Assembly: GCA_946223355.1 (NCBI GenBank)
Contig: CAMIPB010000013.1
Span: forward strand, 5,366-69,365
Reading direction: 5' to 3'
Length of the DNA stretch: 64,000 bases
Origin: an uncultured Corynebacterium sp.
Lineage (GTDB): Bacteria; Actinomycetota; Actinomycetes; Mycobacteriales; Mycobacteriaceae
In this document: positions 50,553 to 59,357 of the stretch, in pieces
How the letters are laid out: the number at the start of each line of letters is the position of its first letter
How positions within the stretch are numbered: the first letter of the stretch is position 1
Notes under the pieces: model-generated
The model's database searches: none
What the model was told of the DNA's origin: nothing
What the model saw: the letters and a program-made list of their open reading frames with translations, nothing else
Position numbers and translations under genes: made by a program

Positions 50553-51821
50553 ATGAACAGTGCAAATGCTCAGTACGTGCCCCGAGTGATCGACGGGGAG
50601 CTTGATGCCTACTTGCAGGCGGTGGGTGCCGTTGTGATTGAGGGACCTAAGGCGTGTGGAAAGACAGCACCGGCATCGCAGTGGGCGGGATCCATGGTTA
50701 ATCTCGATAGGGATTCCAATGCACTGCGCCGTGGGCAAGTGTCGCCGCACCGACTTTTGCAGGGGACGGCCCCGGTCGTTCTTGACGAATGGCAATTATT
50801 GCCGGATCTATGGAACGCAGTTCGTCATGAAGTCGATGATCGCAGTCCTGAGAAGGACCTGTTCATTCTGACTGGGAATTCAACCCCGGATGATGACGCA
50901 CGTAGACATTCAGGCGCTGGTCGCTTTGCCCGGTTGCGAATGCGGCCGATGGCATTATGTGAGCAAGGTTTGTCGTCATCGGAGGTTTCACTTGCGAATC
51001 TCATGCGTGGCGAAGAGCCACAGGGGATGGGTGCACCACTGGACATTGAGACGCTGATGAGTGTCTTGGTGACTGGCGGTTGGCCAGCTCTCCTGGACAC
51101 GAATGTGGACGCGGCGATGTTGGTGAATCAAGGTTATGCTGACCAGATTGTGGAGATTGATGTCCACCGCTTGCTGGGGACTCGGAGGGATCCGGTAAAG
51201 CTGCGCCGTGTAATTCAGGCACTGGCAAGGTGCGTTGGAAACCAGCGTTCTGTGACGAAGCTTGCGGCGGAAGCAGGTGGTACGGATGGTTCGCTCGACC
51301 GGGATACAGTGTCAACTTATCTCGATGAGCTGACGCGACTGCGAATCTTAGAAGACCTACCTGCTTGGAATGCACACCTGCGCTCGCATGCGTCGCTGAT
51401 GTAGCAACCAAAGCGAATGTTCGTAGGTCCGTCGCTGGCCCCGGCAGTCCTGGGTGCGTCGCCTGATAAATTGCTCGCGGACTTGGAGTATGCGGGGTTC
51501 CTGTTTGAAAACCTCGTGGTTAGGGATCTGCGTGTACTCGCGCAACCATTAGGGGGAAGGCTTTCCCATGCGCGTACCAGTGACAATTATGAGGTAGACG
51601 CAATCATGGAGCTTCGTGACGGCACCTGGGCGGTGTTCGAGGTCAAGCTCGGGCACAGCTGGGTTGACGCGGGCGCGGAATCGCTGAAGAAATTCGCGAA
51701 TACCGTCGACATTACAAAGGCGGGAGAACCCGCTGCGCTAGTCGTCGTCGTACCTGATGGCTTTGCGTATCGCCGCCCAGATGGCGTCGATGTGGTACCT
51801 CTGTCGGCACTTGGAGCTTAA
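50553..51821 (+). pseudogene. AAA ATPase with DUF4143 domain, interrupted by an in-frame TAG
   Basis: From ATG 50553 the frame encodes an ATPase with Walker A GPKACGKT and Walker B PVVLDEWQ, then the sensor string FILTGNS. TAG at 51402-51404 stops it after 283 residues. The same frame resumes at once with QPKRMFVGPSLA and continues for about 135 residues (FLFENLVVRDLRV, then the nuclease-like NYEVDAIMELRDGTWAVFEVKLG) to 51821. DUF4143 proteins normally read through this point (PKRxFVDPSLA). One nonsense change is the simplest explanation; readthrough or a base-call error is possible. Confidence 0.75.
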
Positions 51822-51992
51822 ATCTCCTGTCGTCCTGGCAGTTTTTCGCCCAAAGTCAGCCCCTCGGCGAAGTGCACATCGGTGTGCAGTACAGTGCCGA
51901 GGAAAACGTGGATACAGGCCAGCGGGGCGTGGTGCATGATTGGTAGGGTGCCCTCCGGAACCAGCGGGGCCAGCTGAGCGGCTTCCAGTGTT
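51818..51992 (-). other. Possible gene remnant opposite the ATPase end
   Basis: On the minus strand a frame stays open for 57 codons, from a TGA at 51995-51993 to a TAA at 51820-51818. It reads LEAAQLAPLVPEGTLPIMHH and so on, with a protein-like composition, but no start codon or ribosome-binding site lies at its head. It may be the tail of a decayed gene. I do not recognise the family. Confidence 0.2.
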
Positions 51993-52008
51993 CAGATAGT
52001 CTAAAGGC

Positions 52009-52470
52009 ATGGAAACCGAACTCAATCCCGTATCACCCAAGCTGGTCAAAGCCCGCTATCTCTCCATGCTGATTTGGTTGGGAATTCCGCTTATCGGCTT
52101 CATCATTGCGGCGCTGCTGTGGACGAAGTGGATGTGGATCGGTGTGGGCGTGACTGCGGCGTTCATGCTGTGGTTGGCGTGGCTCATTCCGGCGCAGGTC
52201 AAGCTCATGGGCTGGCTCGAGACTGATGACGAGTTGCTCATCAAAAAGGGCAAGCTCTGGCACACGTTTACCGTGGTGCCGTATGGCCGTATCCAATTCG
52301 TAGACGTCACCGCAGGCCCCATTGAAAACGCGCTGGGCCTGAAGTCGGTGGAGCTGCACACGGCCTCGGCGACGTCGGAAAGCGAGGTCCGCGGCCTGCC
52401 TGCTGACGTCGCTGATGCCCTCCGTGAGCGCCTGACTGAAAAGGCACGTGAGAGGATGAGCGGCCTGTGA
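52009..52470 (+). CDS. PH (bPH2) domain membrane protein, YdbS-like
   Basis: 153 residues. Two transmembrane helices (about 19-40 and 43-62) precede a bacterial PH domain (LIKKGKLWHTFTVVPYGRIQFVDVTAGPIENALGLKSVELHTAS). It overlaps the next gene by 4 bp, the usual pairing of YdbS- and YdbT-like proteins. Proposed roles lie in membrane or envelope stress; none is proven here. Confidence 0.88.
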   Translation: METELNPVSPKLVKARYLSMLIWLGIPLIGFIIAALLWTKWMWIGVGVTAAFMLWLAWLIPAQVKLMGWLETDDELLIKKGKLWHTFTVVPYGRIQFVDVTAGPIENALGLKSVELHTASATSESEVRGLPADVADALRERLTEKARERMSGL

Positions 52471-53954
52471 GTGAGATACACACACCCGGCCGCCACGTCC
52501 ATCGCCTCACCCCGCTGCTCGAGTTCTGGACCTTGCTGTTGGCGCTGGCCACTATCTTTGTCCTGAACCTCTCCGCGGAGACGTTTGAGACAGTGTGGGA
52601 GTTTGCCACCCAAGACGGCGCCCAAGGAGCAGGCATTGGCCTGGCAATACTCCTGGGCGGCTTCGCACTTATCTGCCTGCTGCTGTGGTGGGGCTCTGGC
52701 CTGTGGTGGAAAGCGAAAGTCTTCACCGTCACTGATGAGGACGTTTCCCTGCGCCACGGCGTGCTGTCCAAGCAGTTACGCTCGGCGCGCTATGACCGCA
52801 TCCAGGCTGTCGACGTCGCTGAATCCGTCATCGCGCGCATCTTCGGGCTTGCCTCTGTCCGCATCGAAACTGCGGGCGGGCAGTCCTCAGCGATTGAAAT
52901 CAAATACCTGCCCAAAGCAGAGGCCAACGCCCTGCGCACTGAGGTGCTGGGCAAGGTCCGCGGTATGCGAGCTACTGATCCGAATGCGCTTGCCGACGCC
53001 CCCGAGCCCGGTACAGCGGAGCCGCTTAACACCGAGCCGGGGGAGGGGTTGCCACCGGCGCTGACCGAGCATCCCGGTGAGGTCGTGTTAGAGGAAATCC
53101 CCATTGCGCGTACGTTGGCTGGCGCGGCGATGAACATCGGCACCCTTCTGACGGTTGGCTTCCTAATCGCCATCGTGGTCACACCAGTGCCACTTTCTAC
53201 TGCACTGCCATTCTTGGTGGGTGCCGTGCCGTCAGTGTGGGGACTGGTGGATAAATCTTGGCGCTTTAACGCACGCCTGGCTGTGGACCCTAACTCCGGC
53301 GAAGAAGTGCTTGCCATCAAATACGGCCTGGCTGATCGCCGCGCGCAGTCCATCCGCTTAGACCGCATCCACGCCGTGCGCGTCTATCAGCCGGTTTTGT
53401 GGCGTTTTAGAGATTGGTGGGCAGTCAAGGTGACCGTCGCAGGCTACGGCAACGAAGGCGGCGGTAAGGGCTCTGGTTCGACGCTCGTGGTTCCCGTCGG
53501 TACGCGCGAGCAAGCGGTGCGCATGCTGGAACTGGTCAGTGAGCTGAGCTTTGACGAGATTGAGGCCTATGCCCGCCCCGAAGGTCACACTAACCCGACA
53601 TATACCTCGCCAAAGAACGCATTCTGGGTTAGTCCCATTGACCGCGACCAGCAAGCGGTGTCATTCGTGGAACACGGCGTCAACGATATCGTGGTCACCC
53701 ATTCCGGTCGCCTCTCCCGCCAAGTCAACGTCATCGAGCCATCGCATATTCAGGAGCTGACTTTTGCTCAAGGACCCATTGCACACCTGTGCAAGGTAGC
53801 GAATGTGCGCATGGACCTGGTCAAAGGGCCTGTCCAGATGACTGGCCGTGACCTGTCACCTGATGACGCCGCTGACCTGCTCGCGCGCCTTCGCACCCGA
53901 CGACTGCCGGACTATCATGGCAGGTGGACGCCTACTGAGGAGACGAGGAGATAG
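52467..53954 (+). CDS. PH (bPH2) domain membrane protein, YdbT-like
   Basis: 495 residues from GTG 52467. It has repeated units of hydrophobic segments followed by a PH domain (LRHGVLSKQLRSARYDRIQAVDV, then IKYGLADRRAQSIRLDRIHAVRVYQPVLWRF, and a third near residue 400). Forms a two-gene unit with the YdbS-like gene; the P-type ATPase follows after 6 nt and may be co-transcribed. Confidence 0.88.
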   Translation: MSEIHTPGRHVHRLTPLLEFWTLLLALATIFVLNLSAETFETVWEFATQDGAQGAGIGLAILLGGFALICLLLWWGSGLWWKAKVFTVTDEDVSLRHGVLSKQLRSARYDRIQAVDVAESVIARIFGLASVRIETAGGQSSAIEIKYLPKAEANALRTEVLGKVRGMRATDPNALADAPEPGTAEPLNTEPGEGLPPALTEHPGEVVLEEIPIARTLAGAAMNIGTLLTVGFLIAIVVTPVPLSTALPFLVGAVPSVWGLVDKSWRFNARLAVDPNSGEEVLAIKYGLADRRAQSIRLDRIHAVRVYQPVLWRFRDWWAVKVTVAGYGNEGGGKGSGSTLVVPVGTREQAVRMLELVSELSFDEIEAYARPEGHTNPTYTSPKNAFWVSPIDRDQQAVSFVEHGVNDIVVTHSGRLSRQVNVIEPSHIQELTFAQGPIAHLCKVANVRMDLVKGPVQMTGRDLSPDDAADLLARLRTRRLPDYHGRWTPTEETRR

Positions 53955-53960
53955 ATAAAC

Positions 53961-56591
53961 ATGGCCAATCCTGCCTTTTCTTCGACTGTGGAAGACGTTG
54001 TTACTGAATTCAAAACGTCAACAGAGACGGGGCTGGAGCAGGATGAAGCGGAAAGCCGGTTAAGAAATAACGGCCCTAACGCGTTGCCGGAACCGAAGAA
54101 AGATTCGGGTTTGGTGCGTTTTATCCGTCAGTTTCAGGATGTGATGATCTACGTCTTGCTGGCGTCTGCTGTTCTCACCGCGGTTCTTGGAGAGTGGATA
54201 GACACCGCAGTTATTGTTTTAGTCGTCGTGGTCAACGCCATCATCGGGTTTGTGCAGGAAGGAAAGTCGGAGAAAGCACTCGACGGGATCCGTAACATGC
54301 TGTCTCCGCATGCATCAGTAAAACGCGGCGGCACATGGCGTGAGACTGAAGCATCAGACCTGGTTGTTGGCGATATTGTGCGGTTGCAAGCCGGGGATAA
54401 AATCCCTGCAGATATCCGGATAGTTACGGCGTCTTCTATGACGGCCGAGGAGTCTGCGTTGACTGGCGAATCAGTACCGACGGAGAAGTCTACGCAGCCA
54501 GTGGAACCGGAGCTGCCGCTGGCAGAGCGCAGTTCGATGCTTTATTCGGGCACGTTGCTCGCCGCCGGGGCCGGCACGGGGGTTGTGACGGCCACGGGGG
54601 CGTCGACCGAGCTGGGGCAAATTAATACGTTGATGAGCGACGTGGACACGTTGCAAACTCCGTTGACACGCCGCGTGGATTCGTTTACCAAGAAGCTTGC
54701 CGTCGGGGTGATGGTGGCAGCAGTTCTTTTGGTTGCGGTTGACTACTTCCTATATTCTGCCGCGTTTGTCGACGCCGTCATGGGCGCCGTGGGCTTTGCC
54801 GTCGCAGCTATCCCAGAAGGGCTACCCGCGCTGATCACGATTACTCTCGCCTTGGGAGTCAGAACGCTCGCCAGCAAAAATGCGATCGCGCGCAAGCTAC
54901 CCGCCGTGCAAACACTGGGGTCGGTGACCACTATCTGCACGGATAAAACCGGGACGCTGACCAAAAATGAGATGACTGTTACTCACGCGGTTGCTGGAGG
55001 ACAACGATACGAGGTGAGCGGTTCGGGGTACGCCCCGCACGGTGACATCACTCCGACAGCCCAGCAGCCACTGGACGTGCTCGCGCGTGTAGTCGGGGTC
55101 GCGAATGACACGGACGTGTTTGAAGACGACGGGGCGTGGTTGATTGCGGGGGAACCGACGGAGGGAGCGCTCAAGAGCTTTGCCTTAAAAGCTGGCGTGG
55201 ACATAGACAAGTACCGCCGGGAAGCCACGCTGCCGTTTAGCTCGGATAACAAGTTTATGGCAACTGAAGCTGGGGGCGAGTTGTTAATTAAAGGCGCACC
55301 GTCAGTTGTACTGTCTCGCTGTACCCAGCAGCTGGGGACAGCGGGCACGCAGCCGCTGGATCACGATTATTGGCACGCTGAAATGGAGCGTCTGGCAAGC
55401 CGCGGATTGCGCGTTCTCTCAGCGGCCATTGGCTCAGCGACTGGCAACAGTTTGGACGTGGAGGATATTCCATCCGACTTGGTGTTTGTCGGCGTGGTCG
55501 GCATCGTTGACCCGCCGCGCCCTGAGGCTATAGAAGCAATAAAAGACTGTCAGCAAGCCGGCATAGCAGTCAAAATGATTACGGGAGACGCGCCAGAAAC
55601 CGCGGCTGCTATTGCGACGCAGATGGGAATGTCTAAGAACCCGTCAGCGGTAACCGGCCAAGAAATTGAGGCAAGCACGGATCAGCAACTCGTGGACTTG
55701 GCTCGCACCCACAGCGTTTTTGCTCGCACGAGCCCAGAACACAAGCTTCGGCTCGTCCAGGCTTTGCAATCCACCGGCGAAATCGTGGCGATGACCGGGG
55801 ACGGGGTTAATGATGCCCCAGCGCTTCGACGCGCGGACGTCGGCGTGGCAATGGGCATCAAGGGAACCGAAGTCACTAAGGAGTCTGCCGAAATCGTCCT
55901 CGCGGATGATAACTTTGCCACCATTTCCCGCGCGGTCCACGAAGGCCGCCGGATCTGGGATAACCTGCGCAAGGCGCTGGTGTTTCTGCTTGTGACTAAC
56001 GGGTCGCAGTCATTGGTGATGTTGGTTGCGGTACTTGCGGGATGGGCATTGCCACTCTCACCGCTACAAATTCTATGGGTCAACATGGTCACTGCCATTA
56101 CCCTTGCTTTTGCTTATGCTTTCGAGCCCGCGGAAAAAGACGTCATGCATCGGCCGCCGCTGCCTACCGACGAGCCGATTGTGCGCGGCAGCCATATCGC
56201 GCAGATAGGTCTGGCTTCACTGCTCATTACCGCGGCCACCATGGCCTCGTTTTATTGGCTGTTATCTGAAGGCATCGCCTACCCGGTAGCAAGCACCGCG
56301 GCAACGACGGTTTTGGTCGTGGCACAGTGTTTTTATTTGTTCAATGTCAAGGCTTTGGAATCGTCCAGCCTGCGGCTCGAGGTCTTTCGCAACAACTGGG
56401 TTGCCTGGCTGGTCGTCGGTATATTGTTGGCGCTGCACGCGGTATTTATCTGGGCGCCATTCATGCACGTTCTCTTTGGTACGGCGCCTCTGCCAGCCCG
56501 CGCGCTCGGCTTAGCGGTGGTTCTGGGGCTGGTCGTGTTCCTTGCGATCGAGGCCTGCAAACCGTTGCTATACCGCGCCGGTAAACCCTAA
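53961..56591 (+). CDS. P-type cation-transporting ATPase, calcium-pump (P2A) like
   Basis: 876 residues. A cation-ATPase N-terminal domain is followed by the actuator motif TAEESALTGESVPT and TM4 with AIPEGLPALI, the Ca2+-pump signature. The phosphorylation motif CTDKTGTLTKNE has Asp328. The nucleotide-binding domain, the hinge MTGDGVNDAPAL and six C-terminal helices complete it. The ion is most likely Ca2+ or Mn2+, but cannot be fixed from sequence. Overlaps the facing trmL by 24 bp. Confidence 0.92.
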   Translation: MANPAFSSTVEDVVTEFKTSTETGLEQDEAESRLRNNGPNALPEPKKDSGLVRFIRQFQDVMIYVLLASAVLTAVLGEWIDTAVIVLVVVVNAIIGFVQEGKSEKALDGIRNMLSPHASVKRGGTWRETEASDLVVGDIVRLQAGDKIPADIRIVTASSMTAEESALTGESVPTEKSTQPVEPELPLAERSSMLYSGTLLAAGAGTGVVTATGASTELGQINTLMSDVDTLQTPLTRRVDSFTKKLAVGVMVAAVLLVAVDYFLYSAAFVDAVMGAVGFAVAAIPEGLPALITITLALGVRTLASKNAIARKLPAVQTLGSVTTICTDKTGTLTKNEMTVTHAVAGGQRYEVSGSGYAPHGDITPTAQQPLDVLARVVGVANDTDVFEDDGAWLIAGEPTEGALKSFALKAGVDIDKYRREATLPFSSDNKFMATEAGGELLIKGAPSVVLSRCTQQLGTAGTQPLDHDYWHAEMERLASRGLRVLSAAIGSATGNSLDVEDIPSDLVFVGVVGIVDPPRPEAIEAIKDCQQAGIAVKMITGDAPETAAAIATQMGMSKNPSAVTGQEIEASTDQQLVDLARTHSVFARTSPEHKLRLVQALQSTGEIVAMTGDGVNDAPALRRADVGVAMGIKGTEVTKESAEIVLADDNFATISRAVHEGRRIWDNLRKALVFLLVTNGSQSLVMLVAVLAGWALPLSPLQILWVNMVTAITLAFAYAFEPAEKDVMHRPPLPTDEPIVRGSHIAQIGLASLLITAATMASFYWLLSEGIAYPVASTAATTVLVVAQCFYLFNVKALESSSLRLEVFRNNWVAWLVVGILLALHAVFIWAPFMHVLFGTAPLPARALGLAVVLGLVVFLAIEACKPLLYRAGKP

Positions 56592-57038
56592 TTGGCGCCA
56601 CGCCTCATAGACGGCGACGGATGCACAGTTGGATAGGTTCATTGAGCGGCGCGCGGGCATCATCGGCACGCGTACTTGCTGCGTGATGCGGGGATGGGCG
56701 AGACGCTCCTCAGGTAGCCCGGTGGGTTCGGTGCCGAATAAGAGGGCGTCGCCAGGGCGGAATTCCACATCCGTAAACCAGGTGTCCGTGTGTGTAGTAA
56801 ACGCAAAAACCCGCGCGCCGGGGATTGCGTCCATGCACGCATCGAAGTCCTCATGTATCTGCATATCGGCCAAGTCGTGGTAGTCCAGACCGGCACGCTT
56901 TAGGTGCTTGTCGTCGAAGTTGAACCCCAACGGTTCCACCAGGTGCAGGCGGGAGCCCGTTACCGCGGACATCCGGATCGCATTACCGGTGTTGGTAGGG
57001 ATGACGGGGTTATCAAAAATCACATGCAACTGGCTCAT
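56568..57038 (-). CDS. trmL: tRNA (cytidine(34)-2'-O)-methyltransferase TrmL
   Basis: 156 residues, a minimal SpoU/TrmD-knot methyltransferase. Motif 1 is FDNPVIPTNTGNAIRM, motif 2 LFGTEPTGLPEERL and motif 3 VRVPMMPARRSMNLSNCASVAVYEAWRQ. These match TrmL, which methylates the wobble base of tRNA-Leu isoacceptors with S-adenosylmethionine. Divergent from folD with a 24-nt gap. Confidence 0.93.
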   Translation of the reverse strand: MSQLHVIFDNPVIPTNTGNAIRMSAVTGSRLHLVEPLGFNFDDKHLKRAGLDYHDLADMQIHEDFDACMDAIPGARVFAFTTHTDTWFTDVEFRPGDALLFGTEPTGLPEERLAHPRITQQVRVPMMPARRSMNLSNCASVAVYEAWRQLGFTGAV

Positions 57039-57049
57039 TGCTAAGAGTC

Positions 57050-57063
57050 TAAGATGGAACCCA
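57050..57063 (+). promoter_or_regulatory. -10 element for leaderless folD
   Basis: TAAGAT at 57050-57055 lies 7 nt before ATG 57063 and no ribosome-binding site is present. ATG 57054, inside the -10, is therefore an unlikely start. Confidence 0.45.
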
Positions 57064-57917
57064 TGACTGCCACAAAGCTAGACGGAAAACTCTACCGCGC
57101 CGAGATCTTCGAAGACCTGAAAAAGCGCGTCGATGCACTCAAAGAAAAAGGCATCACCCCTGGTCTTGCCACCGTTTTGGTGGGCGACGATCCAGGCTCG
57201 CATTCGTACGTGAAGATGAAGCACAAGGACTGCGAAGAGCTGGGTATCAACTCCATTCGTAAGGACCTGCCGGGCGATATCAGCCAGGAGGAACTGGAGA
57301 AAGTCATCGACGAGCTCAATGCTGATGACGCCGTCACAGGCTACATCGTGCAGCTGCCCCTGCCCAAGCACCTCAACGAAAACGCCATTCTAGAGCGCAT
57401 CGATCCTGCCAAGGACGCTGACGGCCTGCACCCGGTCAATTTGGGCAAGCTCGTCCTCAACGAAGAAGCACCACTACCGTGCACCCCGAACGGCTGCATT
57501 TCTTTGCTGCGCCGCTTTGGCGTGGAACTCGACGGTGCGAAGACAGTCGTCATCGGCCGTGGCGTGACCGTCGGTCGTCCGATTGGTCTCATGCTTACCC
57601 GCCGCAGTGAGAACTCAACTGTGACCTTGTGCCACACCGGCACCAAGGACCTGGCCGCTGAAACCCGCGCCGCAGACATTATCATCGCTGCCGCAGGTAA
57701 GGCACACATGCTCACCGCGGACATGATCAAGGAAGGCGCCGCTGTCCTCGACGTCGGCGTATCTCGCAAGGACGGCAAGCTTGCAGGCGACGTCGCAGAC
57801 GACGTGTGGAACAAAGCCGGGTTCGTCTCCCCGAATCCTGGCGGCGTCGGCCCATTGACCCGTGCGTTCTTGGTGTACAACGTCGTTGAGCGCGCCGAGA
57901 AACTGCTCAATAGCTAA
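57063..57917 (+). CDS. folD: Bifunctional methylenetetrahydrofolate dehydrogenase / methenyltetrahydrofolate cyclohydrolase
   Basis: FolD interconverts one-carbon tetrahydrofolates using NADP. 284 residues from ATG 57063 (MTATKLDGKLYR). The catalytic SYVKMKHKDCEE segment carries the key Tyr and Lys, the conserved VQLPLPKH and DGLHPVNLGKL stretches follow, and the nucleotide-binding loop is VVIGRGVTVGRPIGLML. The C-terminal PNPGGVGPLTRA is complete. Confidence 0.97.
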   Translation: MTATKLDGKLYRAEIFEDLKKRVDALKEKGITPGLATVLVGDDPGSHSYVKMKHKDCEELGINSIRKDLPGDISQEELEKVIDELNADDAVTGYIVQLPLPKHLNENAILERIDPAKDADGLHPVNLGKLVLNEEAPLPCTPNGCISLLRRFGVELDGAKTVVIGRGVTVGRPIGLMLTRRSENSTVTLCHTGTKDLAAETRAADIIIAAAGKAHMLTADMIKEGAAVLDVGVSRKDGKLAGDVADDVWNKAGFVSPNPGGVGPLTRAFLVYNVVERAEKLLNS

Positions 57918-58262
57918 ATGCAGCACGACCGCGAAGCAGCCGCGACACCATCGTTGTCCAACCCGCACGACCGCGGCAACACTCCATCACGCCTGCCTGC
58001 CTGGCTGCAATGGATAGGGGTAGGGCTTTTCGTGATATTGGTCGCAGTCTCGGGTTTCTGGGCACTGACGGAGCATTGGCGCAGAGCCACTTTCGCCCTC
58101 GGCGTCGCGATGCTGTGGCTCGCCATTGTGCGACTGACCTGCGATTCTGACAAACTTGGGGTGTTCGCTGTGCGCTCTAAGCGTTTCGACGTCGCACTGT
58201 GCACCGTTATCGGAGGGCTTATGGCTTTTCTTTCGGCCTCCGTTGACGCGCTCGGCAGCTAA
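57918..58262 (+). CDS. DUF3017 family membrane protein
   Basis: 114 residues, starting directly after the folD stop. Three transmembrane helices: about 33-52, 58-75 and 90-110. Small DUF3017 proteins follow folD throughout actinobacteria and are co-transcribed with it; the function is unknown. Confidence 0.85.
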   Translation: MQHDREAAATPSLSNPHDRGNTPSRLPAWLQWIGVGLFVILVAVSGFWALTEHWRRATFALGVAMLWLAIVRLTCDSDKLGVFAVRSKRFDVALCTVIGGLMAFLSASVDALGS

Positions 58263-58377
58263 GAGCGTCTTCAGTAGTCAACGGTATACATTTGCCAGGC
58301 AATTTCCAGCTCCAGTTGCAGGTCCTTTTATCCCTGTTATCGTCAACTTTGAACATGTATAGAATTCGTTAACACGG

Positions 58378-59001
58378 GTGGTAGCGGAGGCATTGTTAAT
58401 TCCGAAATTCCTGCGTGCGTCTTTGTTCTTAGTCTTGTTGCTCTCCGTCGGGCTGGGCACTGCGATCGCGCGTGCAGTTGAATGTGATATTGGGGCTCAA
58501 GCGGCAGATATAGAAGTGTACAGTGACGAATTCTCAACGGAGGTAGATGATGCCTTCGATGTCTTTTCAGGATCTGAAGGTGTTCCGCAACTCTTTGACG
58601 TGGATAGGGCGCACCAGGACGGGGTTTCGCCTGAGGTAATTGAAGTCGCCGAAACCTACAATCAGATGTGGAGGGAGCAGCGGGCGAAAGAAACAGGCAT
58701 TTCAACTCGCCAGTTTCCCATTGATTATGGAAAATGGTGCGGGCCAAATAATACCCAATCCAATGCGAATATTTTAGGAAGAAATTCACTAGATAATGCA
58801 TGTCGTAGTCACGATTTGTGTCTGCGTTATAAAAATGACCCGAAATGTGACTGCGACTGCCGCTTTGTGGTTAGGCTAAAGCAATTTCGTGCTGAATATC
58901 CAGAGGGTACTAGAGAGCGAACCTATTTGGAGGCTGCTATCAGAATTGTTCCTCGCTGGCATCGCTGCAATCTTGCCATTCGCTCAAACGCCTTGGGTTA
59001 G
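58378..59001 (+). CDS. Secreted phospholipase A2-like protein
   Basis: 207 residues from GTG 58378 (start uncertain). A signal peptide covers about residues 10-33 (FLRASLFLVLLLSVGLGTAI). The C-terminal half holds a prokaryotic PLA2 core: Ca-loop-like YGKWCGPNN (118-125), then DNACRSHDLCLRY with the His145-Asp146 catalytic pair, and further Cys (CDCDC) that fit disulfides. Such enzymes cleave the sn-2 acyl chain of phospholipids. A role in lipid turnover, competition or host interaction is possible. It overlaps the next ORF. Confidence 0.8.
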   Translation: MVAEALLIPKFLRASLFLVLLLSVGLGTAIARAVECDIGAQAADIEVYSDEFSTEVDDAFDVFSGSEGVPQLFDVDRAHQDGVSPEVIEVAETYNQMWREQRAKETGISTRQFPIDYGKWCGPNNTQSNANILGRNSLDNACRSHDLCLRYKNDPKCDCDCRFVVRLKQFRAEYPEGTRERTYLEAAIRIVPRWHRCNLAIRSNALG

Positions 59002-59275
59002 AAAATGTTTCAAAAAAAAGCTTGCCTGGGCGTTCATTGCGGTCGCCGTGGTAGTAGTCGCCTTCGTGTCATGGTTTTTCTTGGACGGTTTTCATCCCTG
59101 GGACGACGACGTGTGTTACGGGGTATGCATTGCTGCTGCGGTGTACGGTCTGGTCACCGCAGTTAAGCACAGCGCTGTGTGGCTCGGAATCGTGAGTGTG
59201 TTCATGATCTTTTTCACACCGGTGTACTGGTTTCTATTCTTTTTGGTGGGCTTTTCCATTAATGGGGTTAACTAG
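58889..59275 (+). CDS. Small membrane protein overlapping the phospholipase gene
   Basis: A frame from GTG 58889 to 59275 encodes up to 128 residues with about three transmembrane helices after residue 45 (AWAFIAVAVVVVAFVSWFF, then two more). The first 113 bp lie inside the phospholipase gene in another frame, and no ribosome-binding site is clear, so the true start may be further right (TTG near 58969). Composition from 59010 on is convincingly that of a membrane protein. Family not recognised. Confidence 0.5.
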   Translation: MLNIQRVLESEPIWRLLSELFLAGIAAILPFAQTPWVRKCFKKKLAWAFIAVAVVVVAFVSWFFLDGFHPWDDDVCYGVCIAAAVYGLVTAVKHSAVWLGIVSVFMIFFTPVYWFLFFLVGFSINGVN

Positions 59276-59357
59276 GGATCGGTAATTGGTTTAGGGCAGG
59301 CAACCGCTACTGTTAACCTGGAATTAACTTTAGGTAACTAGTAGTGAGGAGACCCCA

